Source: Euglena gracilis | Lineage: Eukaryota > Euglenida > Euglenophyceae > Euglenales | DNA: 64,000 bases | NCBI GenBank assembly: GCA_039621445.1 | Contig: CP154955.1 | Coordinates: forward strand, 57,258,619 to 57,322,618 | Direction of reading: 5' to 3' | Shown here: piece by piece, positions 1-9,960 of the stretch | Layout of the letters: the number at the start of each line of letters is the position of its first letter | Position numbering within the stretch: the first letter of the stretch is position 1 | Position numbers and translations under genes: made by a program | Notes under the pieces: generated by a model | The model's database searches: none | What the model was told of the DNA's origin: nothing | What the model saw: the letters and a program-made list of their open reading frames with translations, nothing else

Positions 1-82
1 CACCCATTAGGAGATCCTAATAGGATCTGCTTCCATCCTAACTTCCTCAACGGAAGGGGACAGAAGCATACGCCTGGTACCA
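1..82 (-). repeat. LTR fragment of the element C family, cut by the window edge
   Basis: The first 82 bases are the reverse complement of the beginning of the 315 bp LTR found at 24845 and 41091, running from about the terminal TG to the GGGTG near LTR base 85. The outer LTR end (CA on this strand, TG on the other) lies at 81-82 and abuts the DIRS-like element. The rest of this copy is outside the window, so a solo LTR cannot be told from a full element. It is the third copy of this LTR family in the window and the only one in minus orientation. Confidence 0.85.
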
Positions 83-2211
83 TGGTGGCGGATTCCACAA
101 CAAGATGCCCAGTGGCAGGGGCAGGACAGGTCCACAACACCCCCCCAATCATTTCTTCATCACAAACCCCATCCGGGGAAAATGTTTGGCCCCCAGAGGC
201 CCCCCAAGATTTTCAATGGGCATGGCGCTCAAGAACACAGAGAAGTCAATGGGGACATCAAAAAGTCCAGTGGGGCCAGAATTATCATCAAGGCCACTGG
301 GGCCATTATCATTCTTATTGCCATTGGGCCCCACACCATCCTCAACAACAACAAATTCAAGGCCACTGGGGCCATCAATTGTCAGAAGGGGAAAAACCCC
401 AGAAGCTAAAAGGCTGTCCCCCAGCAGGGGGTTTAAATGTACGGTGGCAGCCCCAGGAGGATGCCCCCAAAGGGGCAGTGGAGGACAAGGGGGCAACCCC
501 CCCTCAGAATTCTTTATCAATGCCCATGGCAGGGGCAAACCAAAACAAGGGGGAGACCCAAAATGGGGCCCCTATGGTATGTCATTTGACAACACCAACA
601 ACAAAGTGGAGGATCAGAGAGTCTGTGAGCAGAGCATGCACACCCCCCCAGCCACCTTCAGAGAATACTCAATCCCTAGTGGCACCAGGGGTGCAATGTC
701 CAACACCCCCCACCCAGCACCCAGAAAATCACCTGATTGGGGAAATAAATTCCATGGAGGAAAAATGGGGAGACACCCCCCTGCACCAAAGACTTCAAAA
801 AAGTCTAAAATGGTGGACAAAAAATGCCCCCCCAGCAACATGTCAGCTGATAAAAAATGGAATTCAACCCCCCTGGGTGAATCCCCCAAAATTGTCCACC
901 CACCCAAAACCCAGGGCCAACCTGGACCTGAACCAGGCAGAAAACATTCTGCTGGATTACGAAAAAACTGGGGCAGTGAAACGAGTCTGGGATTCAAAAA
1001 CCCAGCATTTGATCCCATGGTTTTTAATTTCGAAATCAGAAGGGGGAACAACCAAGTGGCGAATGATCAGCGACTGCAGAGAAATAAATCAGCAGTTTCA
1101 AGTAAAACCTTTCAGGCTGGATCACATCCAGCACATTTTTCCAGTTTTGGAAAAAGGCCACTGGGCAGCAAAAATAGACCTGAAGGATGCCTATTTTCAT
1201 ATTCCAGTAAGTCCAGGCCTAAGGCCGTTTTTAAGGCATCAGGTGGGGGGGCAGACCTGGGAATTCCAAACAGGCTGCTTTGGGCTGAATGTAATGCCCC
1301 AAATTTTTATGTCAGTCATGAAAACGTTCGAAAAGCTGTGGAGAAAAAGGGGCATCCAGGTGTTTATTTACCTGGACGACATTTTGCTGGTGGCCCCCAC
1401 CCAAAACACATTGCAAAATCACCTCAACAGAGTTGTCAAAGATTTGCTGGATTCTGGGTTCAAAATCAATGTGAAAAAGTCCACCCTCCAGCCCACCCAA
1501 GTGGTAACCCATCTGGGTTTTCAACTGAACTTCCAAAAAGGAAAGCTACAGGTGCCCCCCCAGAAAGACAAAACCATAAAAAAGGAGCTGGGAAAAATCG
1601 CGAAAAAAGATTACATGTCAAAAAGGCAGTTGGCTGCCATTTTGGGCCAAATAAGATGCAATATAATGGCCCTGCCCTTTTTAAGGGCTTTTACAGACAC
1701 CCTGGGAAATTTTCTGGTGGCAAAGTCCACAGCCCCCTGGGACTCAAAACACCCCATTTCTCAGGAAATCAAGGCTCAATTAAGGGAAATAAAAGTTCTG
1801 CTGGACACCTGGGGGGGCAGACATTTCCCCCAAAATGCAACCAGAATGTTGCACTCAGACAGCAGCACCCATGCCTGGGGGGGGCTAGACATCCACACAG
1901 GAGAAATTGTGCAGGAATTTTGGAGAAAATACTCCATTTTGCACATCAATGTAAAGGAGCTCAGCGCAGCAATCAGCACTGTGAAAAGTTTGAGCAAACC
2001 TGGAGAAACCGTTTCCTTGTCAGTGGACAACCAGGTAATTTATTTTTACCTAACACAAGGTGGGGGCAGAAAGGACCCCTTCAACACAATGCTGAGACCA
2101 TTTTTCAAGTGGTGCATGGAGCACCAAGTAAACCTCCAAGTCAACTGGGTGCCTTCAAAGGAATGCCTAGCAGACCCCATCAGCAGGTGGGAAATGGACA
2201 GGGGGGATTAG
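82..2211 (+). CDS. DIRS-type reverse transcriptase / RNase H ORF
   Basis: This 709-codon ORF encodes the replication enzyme of DIRS-like element A. Residues ~1-300 are Gln/His/Pro-rich with GHWGH repeats and may be a Gag-like or linker region. The RT begins near residue 300. KWRMISD lies near 325, the palm motif IDLKDAYFHIP near 370, and the catalytic YLDDILL near 430, with the double Asp of the active site. RNase H follows near 585-700 (HSDSSTHAWGG, later NVKEL and DNQV). The frame stays open through all these motifs. The first 300 codons vary against copy A', so the true start is uncertain; the indicated start sits at the edge of an inserted LTR and is not a native one. The ORF closes with TAG just after the RNase H motif ending RGD. 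Confidence 0.85.
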   Translation: MVADSTTRCPVAGAGQVHNTPPIISSSQTPSGENVWPPEAPQDFQWAWRSRTQRSQWGHQKVQWGQNYHQGHWGHYHSYCHWAPHHPQQQQIQGHWGHQLSEGEKPQKLKGCPPAGGLNVRWQPQEDAPKGAVEDKGATPPQNSLSMPMAGANQNKGETQNGAPMVCHLTTPTTKWRIRESVSRACTPPQPPSENTQSLVAPGVQCPTPPTQHPENHLIGEINSMEEKWGDTPLHQRLQKSLKWWTKNAPPATCQLIKNGIQPPWVNPPKLSTHPKPRANLDLNQAENILLDYEKTGAVKRVWDSKTQHLIPWFLISKSEGGTTKWRMISDCREINQQFQVKPFRLDHIQHIFPVLEKGHWAAKIDLKDAYFHIPVSPGLRPFLRHQVGGQTWEFQTGCFGLNVMPQIFMSVMKTFEKLWRKRGIQVFIYLDDILLVAPTQNTLQNHLNRVVKDLLDSGFKINVKKSTLQPTQVVTHLGFQLNFQKGKLQVPPQKDKTIKKELGKIAKKDYMSKRQLAAILGQIRCNIMALPFLRAFTDTLGNFLVAKSTAPWDSKHPISQEIKAQLREIKVLLDTWGGRHFPQNATRMLHSDSSTHAWGGLDIHTGEIVQEFWRKYSILHINVKELSAAISTVKSLSKPGETVSLSVDNQVIYFYLTQGGGRKDPFNTMLRPFFKWCMEHQVNLQVNWVPSKECLADPISRWEMDRGD

Positions 2212-2418
2212 TATTTAGACCCCCAACTTTTTCAATGGCTGAGACAGCAGTTCAAAGATTTCATAAATCTGGAAACAGATTTATTTGCCTCCCCAGGCAA
2301 CAAAAAACTGCCCAAATTTGTGGCCAGGTGGCCCCATTGGGAAGCCACAGCAGTAAATGCATTACAATGTCCACTGGACAGCATGGGGGATCTTTATGCA
2401 AACCCCCCTGGTCAATAA
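2212..2418 (+). pseudogene. In-frame continuation of the RT/RNase H ORF past TAG
   Basis: After TAG 2209-2211 the same frame stays open to TAA at 2416. It encodes the block that normally follows RNase H in DIRS elements (DLFASPGN near the start, then KFVARWPHWEA and ALQCP). In copy A' the same block is read from an ATG one base out of frame (4557 on the minus strand). The ancestral arrangement was therefore probably a separate overlapping ORF and not one long polyprotein. In copy A that ATG is lost (GATTAG instead of GATGAC). Confidence 0.6.
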
Positions 2419-3832
2419 TTCAAAAATTTTTACCCAGGTTGAAAATGTTTCCACAGACCAAAGTTTTGATGGTCACCCCCTACTGGGATTCAGCCACGTG
2501 GTGGCCCCAATTAATAAAAATGAAAGTGCCAGGGACCCCCTGCCTGAAAATCACCCCCTACAGGGGTATGTTCACCAACTGCAGGGGGGAGCAAATGCCA
2601 CCCCCCAGGTGGCCCCTCCTTTGCATGATTTGCTCAGGCAAATTTTGGAGGGGAAACAAATTCAAGTTATAATCATTGAAGATTTCCTTGGGAGAAACCC
2701 CAGTTTAAAGCGTTATCAGAGTGCCTTTGCACTTCTGTTGGTAATTTTGGAACAAATGGGGATGCCCCCCCCTGAAGCCACCACTGACCAAGTGGCTGAC
2801 GCTTTAATACAATTATTCCAATTTCCAAAGGCTCAAGCCCGTAATGCCTATAGTGCAATGCTTTTGATTCCTGGGTTTGGTGGGCTGAGATTCCACACTC
2901 TGTTGACCCCCTACAAGAGGCTTTGGAACCAAAACTTGGAGAAGTATGGGGCATTTTGGGATCCCCTCCCAATCCTCCTGGGGCTGGCAAAGGCGCCTAT
3001 GCCCACTGATATTTGTACATTGTGTACACAACTGATTTTTTGTTCACGCATCCTCTGTTTATACCGATCCTCAGATTTGGCACAAGTCAAACGAACCACC
3101 AGTGTGTTGGGTAGGGCACCCTACATCAAGATTAAGCGTAAAGGGCAAAAATTCCATAAATGAGAAAGGGTGGTGTCCATTCCCCAATGTCCCCAAATAA
3201 GCCCATTTCATTTAGTGATGTGCTATGTGGCTGCTACACGTTTATTCGTCAGACCTGGGGGCCCCCTTCTGATTTCATTAAAACCCCCCTTCAGGGACAT
3301 AAGTGCAGACACTGTTGCTTCTATCACAAAAGATTTTTTGGCCAAGCATGGGGTGACCCCCCAGGTGTGGGGGGCCCACTCCACCAGAGGAGCAGGGGTT
3401 GGTTTACTCAAAAAATTGGGCCTTTCTGCCCAAGAAGTTTGCGAAATTGGCCAATGGAAGGGGGTGGAGGCTTTTACAGCCCATTATCAAAGACTTGGCG
3501 CCCAAGGCGCCTTAGAAAATGCCCTGGCCCCCCTGATTTCAGTGCACAATCTGGCCTCACAAGGGCAAAGTGCGGAGCCGGAGGTGTCTCGTACTCCCTC
3601 GAGTGAAAACGACAAGGGAGGAAGGGACACCGAGGGCGAAGCACAAAGACCTTGTGAGCCCGACCCCCCACCCGTAAAAGAAAATTTGTGTTCAAAAGCC
3701 CTCGGTCAGAGAGTGGGGGCCAGGGGGGGGAGAGGGGGGGGGACACCCCCCAGGGGCAAGAAGCCACGTCGCCCAGTCGGAGCAGCGTCGTCAGCCAACT
3801 CCGGCGAGGCGGCACTAAGCAGGGACTCCTAA
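2357..3832 (+). pseudogene. DIRS tyrosine recombinase, interrupted by one in-frame TGA
   Basis: Tyrosine recombinases insert the circular DNA of DIRS elements. The frame is open 2357-3160, closed by TGA at 3161-3163, and open again in the same frame to 3832. The first part holds the first catalytic Arg (LYRSSDLAQVKR, near 3060). The second part holds the HxxR box (HSTRGAG; His at 3377, Arg at 3386) and the nucleophile (AHYQRLGA; Tyr at 3485). The tail after ~3540 is Ser/Glu/Gly-rich and is built from the terminal repeat of the element. A single stop in an otherwise intact gene means a recent null mutation or leaky termination. Confidence 0.75.
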
Positions 3833-4145
3833 CCCAACGCGTCACAATCCAAACAACACCGCCGGCGAGCAAGGCATGGCCTCACAAGGTCTTTGTGCTT
3901 CGCCCTCGGTGTCCCTTCCTCCCTTGTCGTTTTCACTCGAGGGAGTACGAGTGTCCCCCTCTGCTCCCCTGGCCACCATTTTCTGACCAGGGGCTTTTGA
4001 AGACAAATTTTCTTTTACGGGTAGGGGGGTCGGGCTCACAAGGTCTTTGTGCTTCGCCCACGGTGTCCCTTCCTCCCTGGTCGGTTTGCCTCGAGGGAGT
4101 ACGAGACACCTCGGGCTCCGCACTTTGCCCTTGTGAGGCCTGATT
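3540..4145. repeat. Inverted-repeat junction between the two DIRS-like copies
   Basis: A block with GAAGGGACACCGAGGGCGAA and CACAAAGACCTTGTGAG occurs on the plus strand near 3627-3660. It occurs twice on the minus strand, near 3885-3925 and 4045-4080. The unit covers the recombinase C-terminal tail and the element terminus. The plus copy reads in from the left and the minus copy, with an internal duplication of the unit, from the right. The region can fold into a large hairpin. Confidence 0.75.
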
Positions 4146-4382
4146 GTGCACTGAAATTAGGCGGGCCAGGGCATTTTGTAGGGCACCTTGGGCACCTAGT
4201 CTTTGATAATGGGCTGTAAAAGCCTCCACCCCCTTCCATTCACCAATTTCACAGACTTCTTGGGCAGAAAGGCGCAATTTTTTGAGCAAACCAACCCCTG
4301 CCCCTCTGGTGGAGTGGGCCCCCCACACCTGGGGGGGCACCCCATGTTTGGCCAAAAAAGCTTTTGTGATGGAGCCCCATGT
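3933..4382 (-). pseudogene. Tyrosine recombinase C-terminal remnant of copy A'
   Basis: The HxxR box (HSTRGAG) and catalytic Tyr (AHYQRLGA) are retained, but the first Arg and the whole N-terminal core are gone through the internal deletion. The residues before the junction derive from the region behind RNase H. The Ser/Pro/Arg-rich tail is encoded by the terminal repeat, here present twice. Confidence 0.7.
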
Positions 4383-6549
4383 TGTCCAATGGACATTGTA
4401 ATGCATCCACTGCTGTGGCCTCCCAATGGGGCCACCTGGCCACAAATTTGGGCAGTTTTTTGTTGCCTGGGGAGGCAAATAAATCTGTTTCCAGATTTAT
4501 GAAATCTTTGAACTGCTGCCTGAGCCATTGAAAAGGTTGGGTGTCTAAAAGAGTCATCCCCCCTGTCTATTTCCCATCTGCTTATGGGGTCTGCCAGGCA
4601 GTCTTTTGAAGGCACCCAGTTGACTTGCAGGTTTACTTGGTGCTCTATGCACCATTTGAAAAATGGCCTTAGCATTTTGTTGAAGGGGTCCTTTCTGCCC
4701 CCACCTTTTGTCAGGTAATAGTAAATTACCTGGTTGTCCACTGACAAGGAAACTGTTTCCCCAGGTTTGCTTAAACCTTTCACAGTGTTTATTGCTGCCC
4801 TCAGCTCCTTTACATTTATGTGCAAAATGGAGTCTTCTCTCCAAAATTCTTGCACAATTTCTCCTGTATGGATGTCCAGTCCCCCCCAGGCATGAGTGCT
4901 GCTGTCTGAGTGCAACTCTCTGGTTGCATTTTGGGGGAAGGGTCTGCCCCCCAGGTGTCCAGCAGAATTTTGATTTTCCTTAATGGGGCTTTGATTTCTT
5001 GGGAAATGGTATGTTTTGAGTCCCAGGGGGCGATGGAATTTTCCACCAAAAAAATTGTCAGGGAATCTGTAAAGGCCCTTAAAAAGGGCAGGGCCATTAG
5101 GTTGCATCTTATCTGGCCCAAAATGGCATCCAGTTGCCTTTTTGACATGTAATGTTTTTTCACAATTTTTTCCAGCTCCTTTTTTATGGTCTTGACTTTT
5201 TGGGCTGGAACCTGCAATTTTCCGTCCTGGAAATTTAGTTGAAAACCCAAATGATTCACTATCTGGGTTGGCTGCAGAGTGGACTTTTTTATGTTGATTT
5301 TGAATCTCGATTAGGTTAAATCCCTGACCACAGAGTTGAGATGATTTTGCAAAATGTTTTGGGTGGGGGCCACGAGTAAAATGTCGTCGAGGTAAATAAA
5401 AACCTGTATGCCCCTTTTTCTCCACAGTTTTTCGAATGTTTTCATCACACCCATGAAAATTTGTGGCATTACGTTTAACCCAAAGCAGCCGGCCAGGAAT
5501 TCCCAGGTCTGCCCCCCCACTTGATGCCTTAAAAATGGCTTTAGGCCTGGACCTAATGGAATATTAAAATAGGCATCTTTTAAATCTATTTTTGCTGCCC
5601 AGTGGCCTTTTTCCAAAACAGGAAAAATGTGCTGGATGTGATACAGCTTGAAAGGTTTTACTTGAAACTGCTGATTTATTTCTCCGCAGTCGCTGATCAT
5701 TCTCTATTTGTTTTTTCCCCCTTCTGATTTCGAAATTAGAAACCAGGGGATTAAATGTAGGGTTTTTGAATCCCCAACTCGTTTTATTGACCCAGGTTTT
5801 TCGCAATCCAGCAGAATTTTTTCTGCCTGGTTCAAGTCCAGGTTGGCTCTGGGTTTTGGGTCGGTGGACAATTTTGGGGGATTTACCCAGGGGGGCTGAA
5901 TTCCATTTTTGATCAATTGACATGTTGCTGGGGGGGCATGTTTTGACCACCATTTTAGACTTTTCTGTAGCCTCTGGTGCAGGGGGGTGTCTCCCCATTT
6001 TTCCTCCATGGAATTTATTTCCCCAATCAGGTGATTTTCTGGGTGCTGGGTGGGGGGTGTTGGACATTGCACCCCTGGTGTCCCTAGGGATTGAGCATTC
6101 TGCAAGGGTTGCTGGGGGGGTGTGCATGCTCTTCTCACAGGCTCTCTGGTCCTCCACTTTGTCATTGATGTTGTCATTTGACCTACCATAGGGGCCCCTT
6201 TTTGGGTCTCCCCCTTGTTTTGACTTGCCCCTGCCATGGGTATTGAACAAGAAATGTGAGGGGGCGTTGCCCCCTTGTCCTCCACTGCCCCTGTGGGGGC
6301 ATCCTCCTGGGGCTGCTGCAGTTGATTTATATAAGGTTTGCACCTTAGCTTCTGGGGGGCCATTTCTGGTCCACCCCTTTGGCCCCCATGGCCTTGTTGA
6401 CGCATTTGGCCTCCCTGGCCTGATAAATTCTGGCCTCCGTAGCCCTGTGAAAACTGGCCGCCATGGCCCTGTGAAAACTGGCCACCATGGCCCTGCACTT
6501 CTTGGCCGCCATGGCCGTGCACATGAAATTGAACAAATTTCTGGCCCAT
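4249..6549 (-). pseudogene. RT / RNase H of DIRS-like copy A', multiply broken
   Basis: The copy reads N-terminal linker, RT (KIDLKDAYFNIP, YLDDILLVA near 5385) and RNase H (HSDSSTHAWGG near 4890, ending near 4560). The frame is cut by TAG at 5704, where A has the Trp of KWRMISD, by TAG at 5311, and by a frameshift near 4945. The block after RNase H starts from an ATG in the next frame at 4557 and runs into the deletion junction near 4390. Its similarity to A is high enough that the two copies clearly belong to one family. Confidence 0.75.
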
Positions 6550-6941
6550 ATGGCCTTGGTCTCCCCTCCGTGGGGCTGTTCTTGACCTTGGTCTCCAGCT
6601 CCAATGGAAATCGGGGGGGGGGCTGCTGTGCCCCCCTTCTTCCCCTTGTGAGGGGTTGTTGTGTTAGAAAAATTGTGGGGATTTAACAGACCTTTTCTTC
6701 CCCTTCCTGTAGGGAGATGCTTGTGGAATTGGCCTCCATGGCCACCACCTTGTCCTTGATTCCATATTCCCCATGTTTGCCTGAAATGTGCCTTGGCAGC
6801 TTGTTGGGCTTGTGGGACATGCCCCTGGAATCCTTTGGGTTCATGTTGTCCCATCTGGCTTGATTTTGGGGCCCCAATGCCCAGACGTTTCTGCCCGTAT
6901 TGGGCTGGGGGTTCCTTCCTCGTTCTGGTCTTTCTGACCAC
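6345..6941 (-). pseudogene. 5' ORF region of copy A', Gly/His/Gln-rich repeats
   Basis: No domain is recognised. A minus-strand reading frame of 198 codons starts here. In the overlapping RT frame the same DNA reads repeated GHGGQFSQ units, from a short DNA repeat containing CATGGCGGCCAGTTTTCACA. In A the matching segment reads GHWGH. It may be the Gag-like leader of the DIRS family. Which frame was used cannot be decided. Confidence 0.4.
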
Positions 6942-6994
6942 CGTGGTCCACAGTCCGTGGCCGTCTCTGGGTGGGGGTGGTCTCCTAATTTTTA

Positions 6995-7640
6995 TTTTAC
7001 CATTTAACCGTTTGCCATTTACGCCATGTCCGCTAAACCAGGGCAGTCTTTAAGGGACAGGAAAGCTTTTTTTTTTAGTTTTCTTAAGCACTGCCCCTCT
7101 TTCGGCCAAAGGGCCGACCAAGGGCAGGACTGGGACTTGAACGGGGTCCAAAGTTAAAAAGTCCAAAGAAAACACACTTTTGGAGGATTTGGGTGGATTG
7201 GTCGATGGTCACAGGATGCCAATAATCAGTTTTTCCCCCTGATATCGCCCTGTTGTCGCCGAAGAATGCCAAATTACTTTGCCCATTTTCCTGTATTTTT
7301 TATTGAGTGTGGGACGTTGTATTTCTTTAAGGACCGCCCTGCGCCAAACTCGTTGAAAAACTATTTACCGATTTGCCTCTTCATTTTGCGTTCAGCGTTT
7401 ACCCGTTCGCTATATAATGCCATGTCTGCCAATCTTGTTGAACACCATTCATCCATTTGCCACAAAAATGCTATGTCCGCCTGATTTTGCTTTTACCGTT
7501 TACCCATTTGCTGTTTTCGCCATGTCCGCCAAACTTGTTGAAACCAAAAATCTATTTGCAACAAAAACGCCATGTCCGCCTTAATTGCTTTTACCGTTTA
7601 CCCGTTTGCCATTTACGCCATGTCCGCCAAACTTTGTCCA
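6995..7640. repeat. Degenerate tandem repeats with the word CGCCATGTCCGCC
   Basis: A unit of about 98 bp (TTTACCGTTTACCCGTTTGC..., CGCCATGTCCGCCAAACTTG, then an AT-rich half with a second ATGTCCGCC) occurs around 7393-7491, 7490-7588 and 7589-7640. An isolated related half-unit lies at 6998-7037, and older units are recognisable from 7330. No gene is seen. The array borders the 5' end of DIRS copy A'. Confidence 0.65.
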
Positions 7641-7688
7641 CACAAAGGGATGTTGTTATTGGGGAGCGGGGGTGGGGGGTGGGGGGTA

Positions 7689-7720
<32 letters not shown>

Positions 7721-7954
7721 CGGGGAGCGGGAGGGCGGCGGGGGGCGGGGGGGAGGGGGCCGCAGGCCCCCCCCCCCAGCCCCCCTCCCCCCCCGGGCAC
7801 AGCCGAATGGACACCACTTTGGGTTTCACCTTTCCTTTATTTGCAACATCACATCCATGCTGACGTGTAGTTTGCCTACCACCTCCCCCCCACGTGGCTG
7901 TTCTTTCACCTGGTTGAAGTTTCTTTAGACCAATTCAGGTTAAAAGTTGCGGCA
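7641..7954. other. Homopurine/homopyrimidine G and C tracts
   Basis: A G-run of more than 30 bases sits at about 7690-7722, followed by G-rich and then C-rich runs to 7797. ORFs here are low-complexity translations of these runs and are not genes. Nothing else is recognised up to 7954. The exact tract length may be unreliable for assembly reasons. Confidence 0.6.
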
Positions 7955-8290
7955 AATCCCAATGGGATCACAAGCTCAGGCACAATTCTGGCGTCTGGAT
8001 AATTCAGGTAAAATCCTGGCTGAATAAATTCATTTTTCGTTTCGTTTACGCTCTATGTTGCCTCCCGAAGTGTGTTAACTTTTTGTACACCTGTGAGTCT
8101 GTGAATTAGTCCGTGAGTTAGCCCGTGAATTATTTTCCCCTCTGTGCAAATGGGCAGCAAACGGACAGGGACTTTGAGTGATAACATACAGTTTGAAACG
8201 AAACCGAAAATGGATTTATTCTGCCAGAATTACACCAAAATTATCCAGAGGCCAGAATTGTACGTAAAATTGTCAGCCCGCTGGGAACAT
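7955..8290. repeat. Inverted repeat 1 (arms ~70-85 bp)
   Basis: The arm at 7981-8045 (CAATTCTGGCGTCTGGATAA ... CATTTTTCGTTTCG) is complementary, with roughly 80% identity by eye, to the arm at about 8190-8265 (GAAACGAAACCGAAAATGGA ... GAGGCCAGAATTG). The ~145 bp between carries short direct repeats of GTGAATTA/GTGAGTTAG. No ORF is supported. The structure is MITE-like or a large hairpin. Confidence 0.65.
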
Positions 8291-8295
8291 ACAAC

Positions 8296-8560
8296 TGAAT
8301 GGGAATTTATTCATTTGTTTTTTTTCTGTGTTATAAAGAGAAACTTTCTTCAATGTCAAACACGGCGACTGCGCCCAGTGGCAGCTTCCGAACCTGGCAG
8401 AACGTGAATTTTTTGCATCGTCTATGCAAATGGGCAGAAAATGGACAGGTTCTGACAGGTTTGGAAGAGCATGATCTGTCACTGAGTGCAGTCGCCATGT
8501 TTGACATTGAATAACGTTTCTCTTTATAACACAAAAAAAACAAAATTCCCGTTATTACCA
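8296..8560. repeat. Inverted repeat 2, MITE-like (~260 bp)
   Basis: The arm at 8303-8373 (TTTTTTTCTGTGTTATAAAG, AGAAACTTTCTTCAATGTCA, then CGGCGACTGC) is the near-perfect complement of the arm at 8489-8556. Together they enclose about 115 bp containing GCAAATGGGCAGAAAATGGA, which resembles 8148-8168. Terminal inverted repeats of ~65 bp without an ORF fit a MITE-type element. No clear target duplication was identified. Confidence 0.7.
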
Positions 8561-8585
8561 TGTTCACAACATGCCCTGGCAAAAC

Positions 8586-8790
8586 TGGTTACCTTAGCTT
8601 CCGAGGAGGCTCTGCGGAGCCTCCTCGGAGCCTGGTTGCCTTGAGCCTCCGCGGAGCCCAGTTACCTTAGGCTCCGAGGAGGCTCCGCGGAGCCTGGTTA
8701 CCTTGGAGCCTCGCGGAGCCTGGTTACCTTAGCCTCCGCGGAGCCTGGTTACCTTGAGGCTCTGAGGAGCCTCCTCGAAGGTAACCAAAA
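8586..8790. repeat. Short palindromic tandem repeats (CTCCGCGGAGCC/GGTTACCTT)
   Basis: About seven irregular units combine GGTTACCTTAG or GGTTACCTTGAG with the self-complementary words CTCCGCGGAG and GAGGCTCCGCGGAGCC. Every unit can form a hairpin. No gene. Confidence 0.75.
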
Positions 8791-8864
8791 AGTTAGGATT
8801 CCACTTTCGCGGTAGACCCTGGCGAGCAACAGCCCCCCCGGGAGGAGCTGGCTGTTGCGGCTGG

Positions 8865-9960
8865 TGTTTCACACCTGTGCTGCCATGTCCCACGGCAGCG
8901 CTGGGGTGAAGCGTAAACCCCCGCCCTGGGCCAGTTTCCGGCGTAGGATCGTTTTTTGGCTCCTCGGGCCGACTTGTGTCGGAAATTTTTTCCCATTCTG
9001 GCCCCCCCTGTGGCCGAAACTGGGCCATCATTTCCAAGGAGGAACTTCCCAGTGGACCCTCCCCGATCCCTGAGGGGGGTGTCACTGCGATCTCCAAGGG
9101 GGGTGCTTTTGGGGTTTCAACCCCTCCCTGCTCAGCTGAACCAGTGAGAGCCAACACCCCCCCCTGGGGGTCATTTCTCACAGTTTCTGGGCCAAAAAGA
9201 GGGTTTTGGGGTGAAAAATGGCCTGTGGTTGCCTGAGTTGAAGAGACCCACCCCCCTGCCCCTTTTCACACAGATGTGGTGGGGGGAAGACAAACCTCTC
9301 CTTCTTCAAATGATTGATTGTTTTGTTGATCTTCCATTTGCAGTTGAAATTCCAAAGTTCAATACTTGATTGCAACTGGATGTAATTGCCACAACAAATA
9401 CAATGGTGCAAAAGGTTAAGAGGAAAACCCTGTGAAAAGAAAATGATTTTGATGCCCCTGATGGGCGGTTAAATTTAGGATTGAGTGCGCTGATTCCTAA
9501 GCGCTCTCAAATCCCAAATCCCTGCCCATTGCATCAAAATCAACCAACCAAAGTCAAAATCAAGGTTTCCCCCTTTGATTTTGATAAATTATGCTGAATT
9601 CCATCATTATTGAGCTTTGCCAACCCTTGCAAAAACTCAAGGAACTCAGGCGCCAATCTCTTAAAATTCTGTTCCAAGCGCTTGCAAGCGCTCTCACCAA
9701 ATCCAACATTTTCCCTTAAAACCAAACGAAAAATGCGTAAAAAGCTTAAAATTATGCTAAATAGACACAAAATCACCCTTTGGGAATACCTAGCATCACT
9801 CAATTTCTCTCCTTGCACAACCAAACCACGGGGGCCCTAGGAGAGGGAATTTTAATTGAAATCTTTAGAAAGCCTTAAAATTAGAGCTAAACCGCCCTTA
9901 AAAAGGCCTTCTAAACAGGAAAAACTCCGCCGCCCGGCGGTCGACCTCAAAAGTTCGTCA
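8865..9960 (-). repeat. 3' LTR of element B
   Basis: This copy begins with TGACGA at 9960 on the minus strand, directly after a purine-rich tract. It is homologous over its whole length with 41602-42690. The LTR contains a GC-box hairpin (GTGCGCT...AGCGCTC, near 9485-9508 and 42217-42240). It also contains a conserved minus-strand reading frame, at 8865-9180 in this copy, which in the 5' copy runs out of the LTR towards gag. One size difference between the two copies inside that frame is exactly three bases (near 9023), which fits coding constraint. Confidence 0.8.

Larger units (their letters stand above)
83..3842 (+). mobile_element. DIRS-like tyrosine-recombinase retrotransposon (copy A, 5' end missing)
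   Basis: The element carries a DIRS-type reverse transcriptase-RNase H followed by a tyrosine recombinase with the catalytic HxxR and Tyr. That combination defines the DIRS order, which integrates through a recombinase instead of an integrase. Its 5' part is replaced at 82/83 by an LTR of family C. Its 3' end runs into the inverted copy A' at about 3840-3880, so the two copies are tail to tail. In-frame stops at 2209 (TAG) and 3161 (TGA) suggest early decay or recoding. The boundaries are approximate because the terminal repeats of DIRS elements are split and only partly visible here. Confidence 0.8.
3843..6960 (-). mobile_element. DIRS-like retrotransposon copy A', inverted, internally deleted
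   Basis: This second copy matches A across the Gln/His-rich N-terminal region, RT, RNase H and the recombinase C-terminus. Compared with A it lacks about 0.93 kb, equivalent to ~2392-3325 of A, which removes the N-terminal half of the recombinase. The junction is near 4370-4395. It also has stops at 5704 and 5311 and at least one frameshift near 4945. It keeps ~0.4-1 kb of 5' sequence that A has lost, with GHGGQ repeats at 6400-6510. It is a dead copy. Confidence 0.8.

Noticed and set aside
105-2672. 855-codon plus-strand ORF overlapping the DIRS RT
   Set aside because: It is a shadow: the RT and RNase H motifs are all in the other frame, and the translation is Lys/Pro/Gly low complexity.
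7393-7640. CRISPR-like array
   Set aside because: The units are ~98 bp, degenerate and without regular spacers, and the window is eukaryotic.
7457-7928. ORFs rich in Gly/Pro across the G-tract
   Set aside because: They translate homopolymer runs in two strands and have no motif.
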